DNA of 64,000 nucleotides from CBDCZI01 sp965224495. GTDB lineage: Bacteria; Bacteroidota; Bacteroidia; Cytophagales; JAAEPT01. The notes below the pieces were generated by a model that made no database searches, was not told the DNA's origin, and saw only the letters and a program-made list of their open reading frames with translations. A program made the position numbers and the translations under genes. This document shows, piece by piece, positions 25,802 through 34,280 of this stretch. Every line of letters starts with the position of its first letter. Positions within the stretch are counted from its first letter, which is position 1. Location: contig CBDCZI010000029.1 of assembly GCA_965224495.1 (NCBI GenBank), positions 323,774 to 387,773 on the forward strand, in the 5' to 3' direction.

Positions 25802-25809
25802 TATCTTTG
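25802..25809 (+). promoter_or_regulatory. -7 promoter element for tsaB (TATCTTTG)
   Basis: Exact TAnnTTTG with an unusually long leader of about 80 bases before ATG 25896; no structure is evident in the leader. Confidence 0.5.
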
Positions 25810-25895
25810 AATGACCAAGCCTTGCTTATGAAGCATTAAATGGTAATGTTCCTGAAAAGTTAAGTACGAACTAACAATTACTGATTGAATAAAAA

Positions 25896-26585
25896 ATGGC
25901 ACTCATTCTTAGTATAGAAACCTCTGCACCTATCTGTTCTGTCGCTCTTCACCAAGACGGAATATTAAAAGGGATAAGTGAAGTCGCAGTCGAAAACTCA
26001 CACTCTGAAGTTCTAACTGTATTGATTGAAAATTTATTAAAAAATACTTTTGTAGATAAATCTGAACTCGACGCTATCGCTATTTCAGAAGGGCCAGGTT
26101 CTTACACAGGTCTTCGCATTGGTTTGAGTACAGCAAAAGGTTTGTGTTACGCATTAGAAATTCCTTTAATCGCCGTTAAGACGCTCAAGGCAATGGCTAA
26201 CCAAGTTCAACGACTTTATCCATCAACTGATGAAGTGCTTTTTTGTCCGATGTTAGATGCGCGAAGAATGGAGGTTTATCACGCCATCTACGACAATAAA
26301 CTCAACGAAATACAGGAAACTAAACCGTTGATTTTTGAAGAAGGTGCGTTGAGTGATTATGCCAACAAAAAAATAATTTACTTCGGTGATGGTGCTCAGA
26401 AAGGACAAGAAGCCTTAGCCTTTCCCGATTTCCATTTTATCAAAGGAATAGAAACTTCAGCCTCAGGAATGGGGGAATTGGCTTTTGATAAATTTCAGCG
26501 AAATATCTTTGAAGATGTCGCTTATTGTGAGCCATTTTATTTGAAAGAGGTAAGAATAACCGTTTCTAAAAAGAAATACTTATGA
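25896..26585 (+). CDS. tsaB: tRNA threonylcarbamoyladenosine biosynthesis protein TsaB
   Basis: The 229-residue ASKHA-fold protein stabilises TsaD in t6A modification of ANN-decoding tRNAs. Family blocks: LILSIETSAPICSVAL at the N-terminus, SELDAIAISEGPGSYTGLRIGLSTAKGL (about residues 58-85) and FCPMLDARRMEVYHAIY. Length is normal. It overlaps the next gene by ATGA, so the DUF2480 protein is translated together with it. TsaD and TsaE are not in this window. Confidence 0.93.
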   Translation: MALILSIETSAPICSVALHQDGILKGISEVAVENSHSEVLTVLIENLLKNTFVDKSELDAIAISEGPGSYTGLRIGLSTAKGLCYALEIPLIAVKTLKAMANQVQRLYPSTDEVLFCPMLDARRMEVYHAIYDNKLNEIQETKPLIFEEGALSDYANKKIIYFGDGAQKGQEALAFPDFHFIKGIETSASGMGELAFDKFQRNIFEDVAYCEPFYLKEVRITVSKKKYL

Positions 26586-27097
26586 GTGATACCATCATTA
26601 ATAAAGTGGCAAATAGTGGGTTGATTAGCTTCGATTTAGAAGATTATTACCCCCAAAATGAGCGTGTGATTTATGATTTGAAAGACAATCTATTTCAAGA
26701 AATGATTTTGAAAGAAAAAGATTTCAGAAACTTCTTAAAAGAACACGATTGGGAACAATACAGAGACAAAAATATAGCAGTTATTTGTTCTGTTGATGCG
26801 ATAGTTCCCACTTGGGCATATATGTTATTAGCAGTCAAATTCGAAGGGGTTGCTGAGACGGTTGTTTTTGGGGATTTGGAAGCATTAGAAATTCATTTAT
26901 TTAAGCAGATAATAAACAAAATTGACTTTTCAGCCTTTCAAGATGCTAAAGTAGTAGTAAAAGGCTGTTCCAAATTTGAAATACCAACCGCTGTATATGT
27001 AGAGTTAGCCAACCGTTTAAAACCTTATGTCAAATCATTGATGTTTGGCGAACCGTGTAGTACAGTACCTTTGTATAAAAAGAAAATTGTTAGGTGA
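26582..27097 (+). CDS. DUF2480 family protein
   Basis: The 171-residue soluble protein, beginning SDTIINKVANSGLISFDLED and containing FQEMILKEKDFRNFLKEHDW and KGCSKFEIPTAVYVELANRL, matches the Bacteroidota-specific DUF2480 family. No catalytic motif was recognised and the function is unknown. It has no signal peptide. It is coupled to tsaB by a start/stop overlap, which hints at a translation or tRNA-related role only by association. Confidence 0.85.
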   Translation: MSDTIINKVANSGLISFDLEDYYPQNERVIYDLKDNLFQEMILKEKDFRNFLKEHDWEQYRDKNIAVICSVDAIVPTWAYMLLAVKFEGVAETVVFGDLEALEIHLFKQIINKIDFSAFQDAKVVVKGCSKFEIPTAVYVELANRLKPYVKSLMFGEPCSTVPLYKKKIVR

Positions 27098-27105
27098 TTT
27101 TTTAG

Positions 27106-27113
27106 TAACTTTG
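27106..27113 (+). promoter_or_regulatory. -7 promoter element for ruvB (TAACTTTG)
   Basis: Exact TAnnTTTG; TTG at 27087-27089 may serve as -33. ATG 27132 follows 18 bases downstream. Confidence 0.6.
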
Positions 27114-27131
27114 AGGTAAACCCAATTAGCG

Positions 27132-28160
27132 ATGCGAGAAGATTATTTAACTGGAGAAGACGAACACTATGAACCTGAAGAGCGTGACATAGATAAAGCA
27201 TTGCGTCCTCTCGATTTTAGTGATTTTGCGGGGCAAGATAAAATCGTAGAAAACCTTAAAATTTTTGTTGGTGCATCCAAAGCTCGTGGCGAAGCACTTG
27301 ATCACGTGTTGTTACACGGACCTCCTGGTTTGGGAAAAACAACCTTGTCAAATATTATTGCAAACGAATTAGGTTCGAGTATCAAAATAACTTCTGGGCC
27401 TGTGTTGGATAAACCAAGTGACTTGGCTGGTTTACTAACTAATTTGGAAGATAATGATGTGCTGTTTATTGATGAGATTCATCGTTTAAACCCGATTGTA
27501 GAAGAATATTTATATTCAGCAATGGAAGATTACCGTATCGATATTATGCTCGATTCGGGACCAAGCGCTCGTACTGTACAAATTTCTTTAAGCCCTTTTA
27601 CATTAATCGGAGCGACTACTCGTTCGGGCTTATTGACCTCGCCTTTACGTGCTCGTTTTGGTATCAATGCCCGTTTAGAGTATTACAACAGTGATGTTTT
27701 AGCAGGAATTATCAAACGTTCGTGTAAGATTTTGAACACACCTATCGACGATAATGCCTCTTACGAAATTGCCCGAAGAAGTCGTGGAACACCTCGTATA
27801 GCTAATAATTTATTGCGTCGAACAAGAGATTTTGCTGATATGAAAGGCGACGGAACCATTACAATGGACATTGCCAAGATGGGATTAAATGCCTTAGATG
27901 TTGATCAAAATGGATTGGACGAAATGGATAACCGTATTTTAAGTACGATAATCGATAAATTTGCAGGAGGACCTGTTGGTTTGACGACTATCGCAACGGC
28001 GTGTGGTGAAGAAAGTGACACAATAGAAGAAGTTTATGAGCCATTTTTGATTAAAGAAGGTTATATCAAAAGAACTTCAAGAGGGCGTTTGACTACCGAA
28101 TTAGCTTACAAACACCTAAATAGACCGATGCCAGGTAAAACAGGAACTTTGTTTGATTAA
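27132..28160 (+). CDS. ruvB: Holliday junction branch migration helicase RuvB
   Basis: The 342-residue AAA+ motor moves Holliday junctions with RuvA during recombination and repair. Motifs: LRPLDFSDFAGQDKIVENL, Walker A GPPGLGKTTLSNII, Walker B DVLFIDEIHRLNP, sensor 1 IGATTRSGLLTSPLRARFG, and the C-terminal winged-helix domain ending TELAYKHLN. Length is normal. It is followed after nine bases by queG, a neighbour pair common in this group. ATG 27132 gives an N-terminus typical of the family. Confidence 0.97.
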   Translation: MREDYLTGEDEHYEPEERDIDKALRPLDFSDFAGQDKIVENLKIFVGASKARGEALDHVLLHGPPGLGKTTLSNIIANELGSSIKITSGPVLDKPSDLAGLLTNLEDNDVLFIDEIHRLNPIVEEYLYSAMEDYRIDIMLDSGPSARTVQISLSPFTLIGATTRSGLLTSPLRARFGINARLEYYNSDVLAGIIKRSCKILNTPIDDNASYEIARRSRGTPRIANNLLRRTRDFADMKGDGTITMDIAKMGLNALDVDQNGLDEMDNRILSTIIDKFAGGPVGLTTIATACGEESDTIEEVYEPFLIKEGYIKRTSRGRLTTELAYKHLNRPMPGKTGTLFD

Positions 28161-28169
28161 TCAATAGCT

Positions 28170-29090
28170 GTGCGAATAGACGAACATACAAAAATAGTAA
28201 AAGACACTGCCAAACGGTTGGGTTTTGATTTTTGTGGCATATCAAAAGCGGAGTTTTTAGAAAAAGAAGCACCTCGTTTAGAAAATTGGCTCAATCAAAA
28301 CCACCACGGTGAGATGGCGTATATGGCAAACCATTTTGACAAACGACTTGACCCTCGTAAACTGGTAGAAGGAGCAAAAAGTGTGGTTAGTTTATTACTC
28401 AATTACACACCTCACGAAGAAATAGACAGTAAATACAAGATATCCAAATACGCTTACGGTAGAGATTACCACAAAACTATTCCCAAAAAACTTAAAGAGT
28501 TTTTGTTTGAACTCAAAGAGCAAATTGGCGAAATCAATGGTAGAGCTTTCACTGATTCGGCACCTGTAATGGATAAAGCTTGGGCGACAAAAAGCGGTTT
28601 GGGGTGGCAAGGAAAACACAGTAACCTAATTACTCGAAAAAATGGCAGTTTCTTTTTTATAGCCGAGTTGATTATTGATTTGGAACTTGTAGCAGACAAC
28701 CCAATTGGTGATTTTTGTGGTGCTTGCACCAAATGTATCGACGCTTGTCCGACTGATGCGATTATTGAACCTTACAAAGTTGACGGCAGTAAATGTATTT
28801 CTTATTACACCATCGAATTAAAAAATAACATTCCAAATGACGTAAAAGGGAAGTTTGATAATTGGATTTTTGGTTGTGATATTTGTCAAGACGTGTGTCC
28901 GTGGAATCGATTTGCTAAACCACACACAACACCCGATTTCCTACCTAAAAACGAATTATTAGAGCTCTCCAAAACCGATTTTATAGACATTACCGAAGAG
29001 ACATTTGAAAAAGTATTTAACGGCACGCCCATTCGAAGAACAGGCTACCAAGGGTTGATTCGTAACTTGAAATTTACTCAAGAAGAATAA
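28170..29090 (+). CDS. queG: Epoxyqueuosine reductase
   Basis: The 306-residue enzyme performs the last step of queuosine synthesis in tRNA, reducing epoxyqueuosine with cobalamin and two [4Fe-4S] clusters. Cluster cysteines are seen in CGACTKCIDACPTDA (about residues 183-197) and CDICQDVCPWNR. The catalytic-site region is AFTDSAPVMDKAWATKSGLGWQGKH. The start is a GTG 9 bases after ruvB. Its last 49 codons (from 28944) are present a second time at 32698, beyond the glycosyltransferase island; this copy is intact and probably functional. Confidence 0.95.
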   Translation: MRIDEHTKIVKDTAKRLGFDFCGISKAEFLEKEAPRLENWLNQNHHGEMAYMANHFDKRLDPRKLVEGAKSVVSLLLNYTPHEEIDSKYKISKYAYGRDYHKTIPKKLKEFLFELKEQIGEINGRAFTDSAPVMDKAWATKSGLGWQGKHSNLITRKNGSFFFIAELIIDLELVADNPIGDFCGACTKCIDACPTDAIIEPYKVDGSKCISYYTIELKNNIPNDVKGKFDNWIFGCDICQDVCPWNRFAKPHTTPDFLPKNELLELSKTDFIDITEETFEKVFNGTPIRRTGYQGLIRNLKFTQEE

Positions 29091-29401
29091 ACTTACACGT
29101 TCAAAAACACCTTGTCCATTACTGGTTTGTAACGTCCTCCAAAGTTTACGTAACACCACAACTTCAATTGTTCTAAATCAGCTGAGTTCAACCAATCGAA
29201 GGCTTTTTTCAATTCTTTTTCAAACAAAGACAAATCGAAACTGACTTTGAGTAATATTCTTTTCTTAAATTCTAACATATCTAGTTGGTCAAAAATGATA
29301 GTAAAACAACAAGTTTCTAAAATCATCTGCTTCTTGTTGTTTTATTAAATTAAGAAAATTACAGGAAACATTTAGGTGATTACACCTACTTTAGTTTTCC
29401 A
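28944..29401. repeat. Long direct repeat, left copy (queG 3' end plus small ORF)
   Basis: About 458 bases that recur at 32698-33155 (offset 3754) with one difference seen (TAGTTGG against TAGTCGG near 29285). It covers the queG end, a 61-codon minus-strand ORF and its upstream region. The two copies frame an AT-rich glycosyltransferase island. Confidence 0.9.
29093..29278 (-). CDS. Small conserved-looking protein (61 aa), copy 1
   Basis: From ATG 29278 the product is MLEFKKRILLKVSFDLSLFE... and ends KPVMDKVFLNV. It is rich in Lys, Leu and Phe with an amphipathic pattern, and has a KELKKAFDWLNSADLEQLKLW helix-like part. I recall similar short proteins of unknown function in Bacteroidota. It is convergent with queG, with only two bases between the stops. 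An earlier in-frame ATG at 29326 adds a low-likelihood MILETCC segment. An identical protein is encoded at 32847-33032. Confidence 0.6.
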   Translation of the reverse strand: MLEFKKRILLKVSFDLSLFEKELKKAFDWLNSADLEQLKLWCYVNFGGRYKPVMDKVFLNV

Positions 29402-29524
29402 TAATTTGTTTTTTTTTGAGGTTAGAAAAGTACTTCTATAGAAGCTAAAAATTCAGCTATGGGTATTCTTTTCAAAAAAATATAATAAAAAATCTCAATT
29501 TTAGATAAACATCAATTAAAAAGT

Positions 29525-29532
29525 TAAATTTG
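29525..29532 (+). promoter_or_regulatory. -7 promoter element (TAAATTTG) for the island GT2
   Basis: Exact TAnnTTTG, 18 bases before ATG 29551; it overlaps the alternative TTG start at 29530 and argues against it. Confidence 0.55.
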
Positions 29533-29550
29533 TCTAAAAAACAAGGAAAA

Positions 29551-30486
29551 ATGTTACTCTCTATAATTGTATCCGTTTATAATGAACAAGATATGTTAAA
29601 GTCATTTTGGGCTTCTTTATCAAAAGAAATCCAAAAAATGGATTTTGATGTTGAAGTACTCTTTACTAATGATGGTAGTATTGATAATAGTTTATCAATA
29701 CTTAAAGAAATAGAAAAGAGAGAAGATAATGTTAAAATAATTTCTTTCTCTAGAAACTTTGGTCACGAGGCAGCTATGATTGCGGGAATAGATAAAAGTT
29801 CAGGAGATGCTATTATATGTATGGATGCAGATTTACAACATCCAACGACATTAATCAGTAAAATGGTAGACAAATACAAAGAAGGCAATGACATATGTAA
29901 TATGTCTCGAAAAAGTAGGGCAGACGCCTCTTTATGGAAAAGAATAACCTCTAGCCTCTTCTATAAAGTTATTAACAAAATCTCAGTAGTTAAATTTGAA
30001 CCTAATGCTTCTGATTTTTTCTTGATTTCTAAAAAGGTTAGTCAAGTTTTAAAAAACAATTACAGAGAAAGAATAAGGTTTCTAAGAGGTTTTATTCAAA
30101 ATATAGGTTTTAAATCAGCGGTCATTGAATTTGACTCACCAAGTAGAGAGGCAGGAGAAAGTAAATATTCTTTTGTTAAACTTTTCATGCTATCTATAGA
30201 TGCTATTGTTGTTTTCTCTAGAGTACCCTTATATTTCGGGTTTGCAGCCGCTTTATTTTGCTTTATTTTATCTATCTCTTTAGCTGTATATTCTATCATT
30301 ATGAAATTCATGCAAGAAGTCCCTCCAGGATATACAACTTTAATAGTTTTAGTTTCTTTCTTGTTTGCAATCCAATTTTTATTAATAGGCTTTATTGGAC
30401 TCTACATGGGGCACCTATACGAAGAGAATAAAAAAAGGCCTATTTACATTATCGACGAAGATAACTCCGCTCTTAAGGTCAACTAA
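29551..30486 (+). CDS. GT2 glycosyltransferase, GtrB/dolichol-phosphate-mannose-synthase type
   Basis: The 311-residue protein has a GT-A domain starting LLSIIVSVYNEQDM, with NDGSIDNS and the metal motif CMDADLQHP (about residue 90), then two C-terminal membrane helices (about residues 225-285) and a cytosolic tail. GtrB-like enzymes move a sugar from a nucleotide carrier to polyprenyl phosphate, feeding GT-C transferases that decorate surface glycans. The convergent 673-residue membrane protein next door could be such a GT-C partner. The gene lies within the island flanked by queG-tail repeats. The AAGGAAAAATG context and the promoter support the 29551 start. Confidence 0.85.
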   Translation: MLLSIIVSVYNEQDMLKSFWASLSKEIQKMDFDVEVLFTNDGSIDNSLSILKEIEKREDNVKIISFSRNFGHEAAMIAGIDKSSGDAIICMDADLQHPTTLISKMVDKYKEGNDICNMSRKSRADASLWKRITSSLFYKVINKISVVKFEPNASDFFLISKKVSQVLKNNYRERIRFLRGFIQNIGFKSAVIEFDSPSREAGESKYSFVKLFMLSIDAIVVFSRVPLYFGFAAALFCFILSISLAVYSIIMKFMQEVPPGYTTLIVLVSFLFAIQFLLIGFIGLYMGHLYEENKKRPIYIIDEDNSALKVN

Positions 30487-30512
30487 TGACTGCTTTTTTA
30501 GGTGTAAATTCT

Positions 30513-30566
30513 AATATTCCCGTATCAAAACAAAGAACAGTAATTTTACTTTGATACGGGAATATT
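30513..30566. terminator. Long hairpin terminator between convergent island genes
   Basis: Seventeen-base perfect arms (AATATTCCCGTATCAAA and its complement, 30513-30529 / 30550-30566) with a 20-base loop. T runs follow on the plus side. It separates the GT2 and the membrane-protein gene. Confidence 0.85.
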
Positions 30567-30572
30567 ATTTTT

Positions 30573-32594
30573 TTAATTAAAATATAACACTCCTGTTTGC
30601 TCTCCTTTTTTATTCTCTATTAATATTTCAAACTTTTTAGAAGATATTTTTGAATATGGTATTTTAACATACATACTCGAGGCATCCATTCTATATAAAT
30701 AGTCTTGTATTTTAAACTCTTTCCCTTTTAAAACCTCGTTAGATATTTCTATTACAGACCACTCTTTTATTGTTTTAGGTAAAGGGAGTTTTATCAATAA
30801 ACTTTCAAAAACAGAGGACACTTCAACAATTGAAGGTGTGTTAAATTTCACATCTCTATCTTTCTTAAAAGAACTAAAATCTACTGGTGATAATTTTCTA
30901 TTTTTAAATTCTTCACTAGAAATTGAGTATAAATTCAGTTTAGCCTCTGTCATCAGGAGAATTGATTTCTTCATTAATGTGTCATAAATAGCTGGTAGTT
31001 TACCTCCTTCTTTTTCTATCAAGATTAACTCTTTATTGTTGTATTTATCAAACACGCTGCTATCAATTTCAATCTGATAAACTAGCTTAAGCATATCCAT
31101 AGAATGAGAGAAAGATGTTCTTGACAGACTATTGCCTATAATAGGTAGACCTGTCTGTGATGCCATCTTTAATGCTCCTTTAAACAAATGATGTTCAGGT
31201 AATTTGTCTGAAAACTCTGATCCTATCCAGAAATAAGGTAATGGGTAGATTGCTTGGTAATTTTTCTTACGTAATTTGTTTATTTTCAAATTACGTACTT
31301 CAAAAACATCTGTTGACTTAACCGTGTAATTAGAAGAAACCTTAACGTTAAAAAACCAAAGTTCATAAATAATCACTCCCAAAAGAGGTGAAAAACGAAA
31401 CAACGATTTATTGCTTGCTCTGTTTTTAATAAACTGTGTATATAACCAAACAAAAGCACCTACGTTAGCCACGTAGAAAAATGGCCAAGAAAACCTTCCT
31501 ATTGATCGAAACTGTTGGATAGGCCCTAAAAATTTAAACAAACCTTCCATGCCCCATATAAAAGGAATCCCCATAGAAAAAGCTAAAAGAACTCCACTTG
31601 CAAAAAAAGCTGTTTTTAAGGTTTTTGAATTAGTGACTAAGCGATTCTCTTTTTTAACCAACTTTCTCCAAAGAAAGAGTAAAACAACCACCGTTACAGT
31701 AATTCCAACATAAGCATCACCTTCAAAGTTGACTCCTTTAATAAAAAAAAAGTTAGCTTTTACCCATTGTAAAAAAGGGAAATTGATGGGTAAAAATATA
31801 CTTTCTGGAACAGCTTTATAATACAAAAAACCAACTGGAGTTGGAGGTCTATCTGTAACACTATCGGTTACCGCCATAAAAAAGAAAACAAAAAACGTAG
31901 GTATAACTAATGTTATTAGCAGACTTTTTAATAAAAAACTAAATTTCCGTTTATAAATCAAAAAGTCGGTAACAAACAATAAACCTAAAAATGCACCCAA
32001 TATAAGTAGATAATAAAGATGCAGAAAAGAGAAAAAAGTAAATATTAGCCCTATGAAAATTAAATATTTAATTTTATTCATTATTTGGTTCTTCAAAAAA
32101 AAGAACCAAATAATAGGTACTATACAACCGTAAGCTAATGCAAAATGCCCAAAAATCCTCAATAATTGGGGAGACATAAAGGCCGTAATCAAAGCAAATA
32201 GTACAGCCCAAAAATCTTTAACATTATAGAAGATAAAAATTTTATATAAAAAAAAAGAACAAAGAACCATAGAAATAAACATAGCCAAATTAACTATTGC
32301 TACAGTATATTGTTCAATCCCCACCTTTTTTGCTAGAAGAAAAAAGGGATAAGTTAAAGCTATTTGTCCGTCAGTAAACATATAATGCTCTCCGTTAGGG
32401 TAATTCATTCCTTTAAATTGAGTAAAGGCATCATCATTTCTCAAATGATAATCAACCACCCAATAATTTTTAATAGCATCACCTCCTTCTCCTCCAAAGA
32501 TGGTTCTATTTAAGTTTAATAATACGTTAGAATAAAATACAGCTATTATAAGAGCTGAAAAAACTATGACGGCAACACTTCCTTTATTTTTCAT
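30573..32594 (-). CDS. Large polytopic membrane protein, possible GT-C glycosyltransferase
   Basis: The 673-residue protein has about 10-12 hydrophobic helices between residues 8 and 420, then a soluble C-terminal part of about 250 residues. The first extracytoplasmic loop holds acidic residues in FGGEGGDAIKNYWVVDYHL, the place where GT-C enzymes keep their catalytic Asp. No family signature was recognised firmly. Codon use is visibly more AT-rich than the flanking housekeeping genes, suggesting acquisition. It converges on the GT2 gene. A -7 element lies upstream at 32668. It could instead be a flippase-like or YfhO-like protein; the function is a guess from context. Confidence 0.6.
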   Translation of the reverse strand: MKNKGSVAVIVFSALIIAVFYSNVLLNLNRTIFGGEGGDAIKNYWVVDYHLRNDDAFTQFKGMNYPNGEHYMFTDGQIALTYPFFLLAKKVGIEQYTVAIVNLAMFISMVLCSFFLYKIFIFYNVKDFWAVLFALITAFMSPQLLRIFGHFALAYGCIVPIIWFFFLKNQIMNKIKYLIFIGLIFTFFSFLHLYYLLILGAFLGLLFVTDFLIYKRKFSFLLKSLLITLVIPTFFVFFFMAVTDSVTDRPPTPVGFLYYKAVPESIFLPINFPFLQWVKANFFFIKGVNFEGDAYVGITVTVVVLLFLWRKLVKKENRLVTNSKTLKTAFFASGVLLAFSMGIPFIWGMEGLFKFLGPIQQFRSIGRFSWPFFYVANVGAFVWLYTQFIKNRASNKSLFRFSPLLGVIIYELWFFNVKVSSNYTVKSTDVFEVRNLKINKLRKKNYQAIYPLPYFWIGSEFSDKLPEHHLFKGALKMASQTGLPIIGNSLSRTSFSHSMDMLKLVYQIEIDSSVFDKYNNKELILIEKEGGKLPAIYDTLMKKSILLMTEAKLNLYSISSEEFKNRKLSPVDFSSFKKDRDVKFNTPSIVEVSSVFESLLIKLPLPKTIKEWSVIEISNEVLKGKEFKIQDYLYRMDASSMYVKIPYSKISSKKFEILIENKKGEQTGVLYFN

Positions 32595-32667
32595 TGGTTT
32601 TTATTTAAACTTTCACTAATACACACCTTCTTAGACAATGCACCATACCTAATTTAAAAGACGCATA

Positions 32668-32675
32668 CAAAGTTA
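32668..32675 (-). promoter_or_regulatory. -7 promoter element (TAACTTTG) for the 673-aa gene
   Basis: The minus strand reads TAACTTTG, about 74 bases before the ATG at 32594 and only about 12 bases from the start of the right-hand queG fragment. Confidence 0.5.
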
Positions 32676-32686
32676 AAATAATTCTC

Positions 32687-32844
32687 CAGATTTTCTGCCT
32701 AAAAACGAATTATTAGAGCTCTCCAAAACCGATTTTATAGACATTACCGAAGAGACATTTGAAAAAGTATTTAACGGCACGCCCATTCGAAGAACAGGCT
32801 ACCAAGGGTTGATTCGTAACTTGAAATTTACTCAAGAAGAATAA
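32687..32844 (+). pseudogene. Truncated queG 3' fragment
   Basis: Encodes the last ~52 codons of QueG in frame (PDFLPKNELLELSKTDFIDI ... TQEE and stop) with no upstream portion. In the first codons it differs from the intact queG only by synonymous changes (cca/ccc, ttt/ttc, ctg/cta). From 32698 on it is identical. It is not expected to be expressed as a functional enzyme, and marks a recombination or insertion junction. Confidence 0.9.
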
Positions 32845-33155
32845 ACTTACACGTTCAAAAACACCTTGTCCATTACTGGTTTGTAACGTCCTCCAAAGTT
32901 TACGTAACACCACAACTTCAATTGTTCTAAATCAGCTGAGTTCAACCAATCGAAGGCTTTTTTCAATTCTTTTTCAAACAAAGACAAATCGAAACTGACT
33001 TTGAGTAATATTCTTTTCTTAAATTCTAACATATCTAGTCGGTCAAAAATGATAGTAAAACAACAAGTTTCTAAAATCATCTGCTTCTTGTTGTTTTATT
33101 AAATTAAGAAAATTACAGGAAACATTTAGGTGATTACACCTACTTTAGTTTTCCA
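32698..33155. repeat. Long direct repeat, right copy
   Basis: Partner of 28944-29401. After it, similarity fades rather than stopping sharply (CAATTCG against TAATTTG). Confidence 0.9.
32847..33032 (-). CDS. Small conserved-looking protein (61 aa), copy 2
   Basis: Same protein as that encoded at 29093-29278; the only base difference seen in the copy pair falls just upstream of its start. It is a whole-gene duplicate carried by the right repeat. Function unknown. Confidence 0.55.
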   Translation of the reverse strand: MLEFKKRILLKVSFDLSLFEKELKKAFDWLNSADLEQLKLWCYVNFGGRYKPVMDKVFLNV

Positions 33156-33205
33156 CAATTCGATATTGGTTTCTGAGGTATGTGCTTAAAGTGAGGGGCT
33201 TACCT

Positions 33206-33340
33206 TCGGTCGGGCTATCTGTTCCCAATCTTTGGGGACTCGAGGTAAATATATTCTTCTCCCAATACAAAAAAAACACTTTTCAAAAGAACAGTAATAA
33301 ATACGATTCCCAAAGGATTTCCACGACTATCCCTAAGCCG
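33206..33340 (-). repeat. Dispersed structured repeat, copy B (long-loop form)
   Basis: The minus strand reads CGGCTTAGGGATAGTCGTGG, AAATCCTTTGGGA, then an AT-rich insertion of about 70 bases, TCCCCAAAGATTGGGAACAG and ATAGCCCGACCG. The stem of the other copies is kept but the short GAGGAACGA loop is replaced by a long one. The rest of the gap to 33498 holds the -7 element at 33462 and no gene. Confidence 0.65.
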
Positions 33341-33461
33341 TCGTTACCTACTTACTTTGTTAGTAATCGAGAACTTTGTCCTTATTTATGAAGGGTAAAT
33401 AAACAAACGATAAAAATATTTTTTCTATATGTTTAACCACCAAATACGCCTTTTTATTTGC

Positions 33462-33469
33462 TATCTTTG
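33462..33469 (+). promoter_or_regulatory. -7 promoter element (TATCTTTG)
   Basis: Exact TAnnTTTG 29 bases before ATG 33498; it rules out the earlier in-frame ATG at 33429. Confidence 0.6.
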
Positions 33470-33497
33470 TGTTATTATTTCTGTGAAATTTACGTCA

Positions 33498-34280
33498 ATG
33501 CATAAGATATCATTCGAAGAATCGCCAAGAACAATCTACGTTGTTCTTCCTTGTTATAATGAAGAAGATAACTTGATTTCATTATTTAGAGAATTTGAAC
33601 GAATTTTTGATTTAGTTAAAAACTTAGGTTTAAAACACAAATACATTGTTGTTGATGACGGTAGTAAGGATAATTCTTATAATATACTTAAAGAGATAGG
33701 AGAAACTGTTGATTTAGAGATTATCCAACACAACCCAAACCAAGGCTTAGGAATCACTATCAAAGATGGTCTCAAAAGAGCAAGTGAAAGAATGTCTGAC
33801 CAAGATATCGTGGTTACTATGGATAGTGACAACACACAACCTGCTCCTCTGTTATTTTCTATGGTAATGAAGATTTTAGAAGGAAACCACGTTGTGATTG
33901 CTTCTCGTTACCGGTACGGAGCAAAAGTTGTAGGTTTAAATGCTTTTAGAACGTTTTTAAGTTACGGAGCGGGAATGCTTTTTAAATTCTCTTACAACAT
34001 TAAAGACGTCAAGGATTATACTTGTGGTTTTAGAGCTTATGATGGTAGTATCTTAAAAAGAGCATTTAAACATTACGGTGATGATTTCATTGAGCAAAGA
34101 GGATTTCAATGTATGGCAGAAATTCTTTTGAAATTAAACAAAATGGATAAAAACATTATCTTTTCTGAGGTTCCAATGGTATTGAGGTATGATTTGAAAC
34201 AAGGAGAAAGTAAAATGAAAGTTGCCGATACAATTTTCAATACAATCAAAATGTTGATTACTTACAAATTCAAAAAATAA
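33498..34280 (+). CDS. GT2 glycosyltransferase, dolichol-phosphate-mannose-synthase type
   Basis: The 260-residue GT-A enzyme reads MHKISFEESPRTIYVVLPCYNEED, with VVDDGSKDNS and the metal-binding TMDSDNTQP (about residue 110), followed by CGFRAYDGSI. Unlike the island GT2 it has at most one weak hydrophobic stretch (about residue 160) and no C-terminal helix pair. It likely makes a polyprenyl-phosphate sugar for the GT39-like protein whose ATG follows its stop codon with no gap. A surface-glycan or protein-glycosylation role is inferred. The sugar is unknown. Confidence 0.85.
   Translation: MHKISFEESPRTIYVVLPCYNEEDNLISLFREFERIFDLVKNLGLKHKYIVVDDGSKDNSYNILKEIGETVDLEIIQHNPNQGLGITIKDGLKRASERMSDQDIVVTMDSDNTQPAPLLFSMVMKILEGNHVVIASRYRYGAKVVGLNAFRTFLSYGAGMLFKFSYNIKDVKDYTCGFRAYDGSILKRAFKHYGDDFIEQRGFQCMAEILLKLNKMDKNIIFSEVPMVLRYDLKQGESKMKVADTIFNTIKMLITYKFKK

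Noticed and set aside
25810..25895. Riboswitch in the long tsaB leader
   Set aside because: No conserved aptamer bases or convincing paired stems were seen in the leader.
28944..33155. Insertion sequence or phage as carrier of the queG-bounded island
   Set aside because: No transposase, integrase or terminal inverted repeats are visible in the interval; recombination is the simpler reading.
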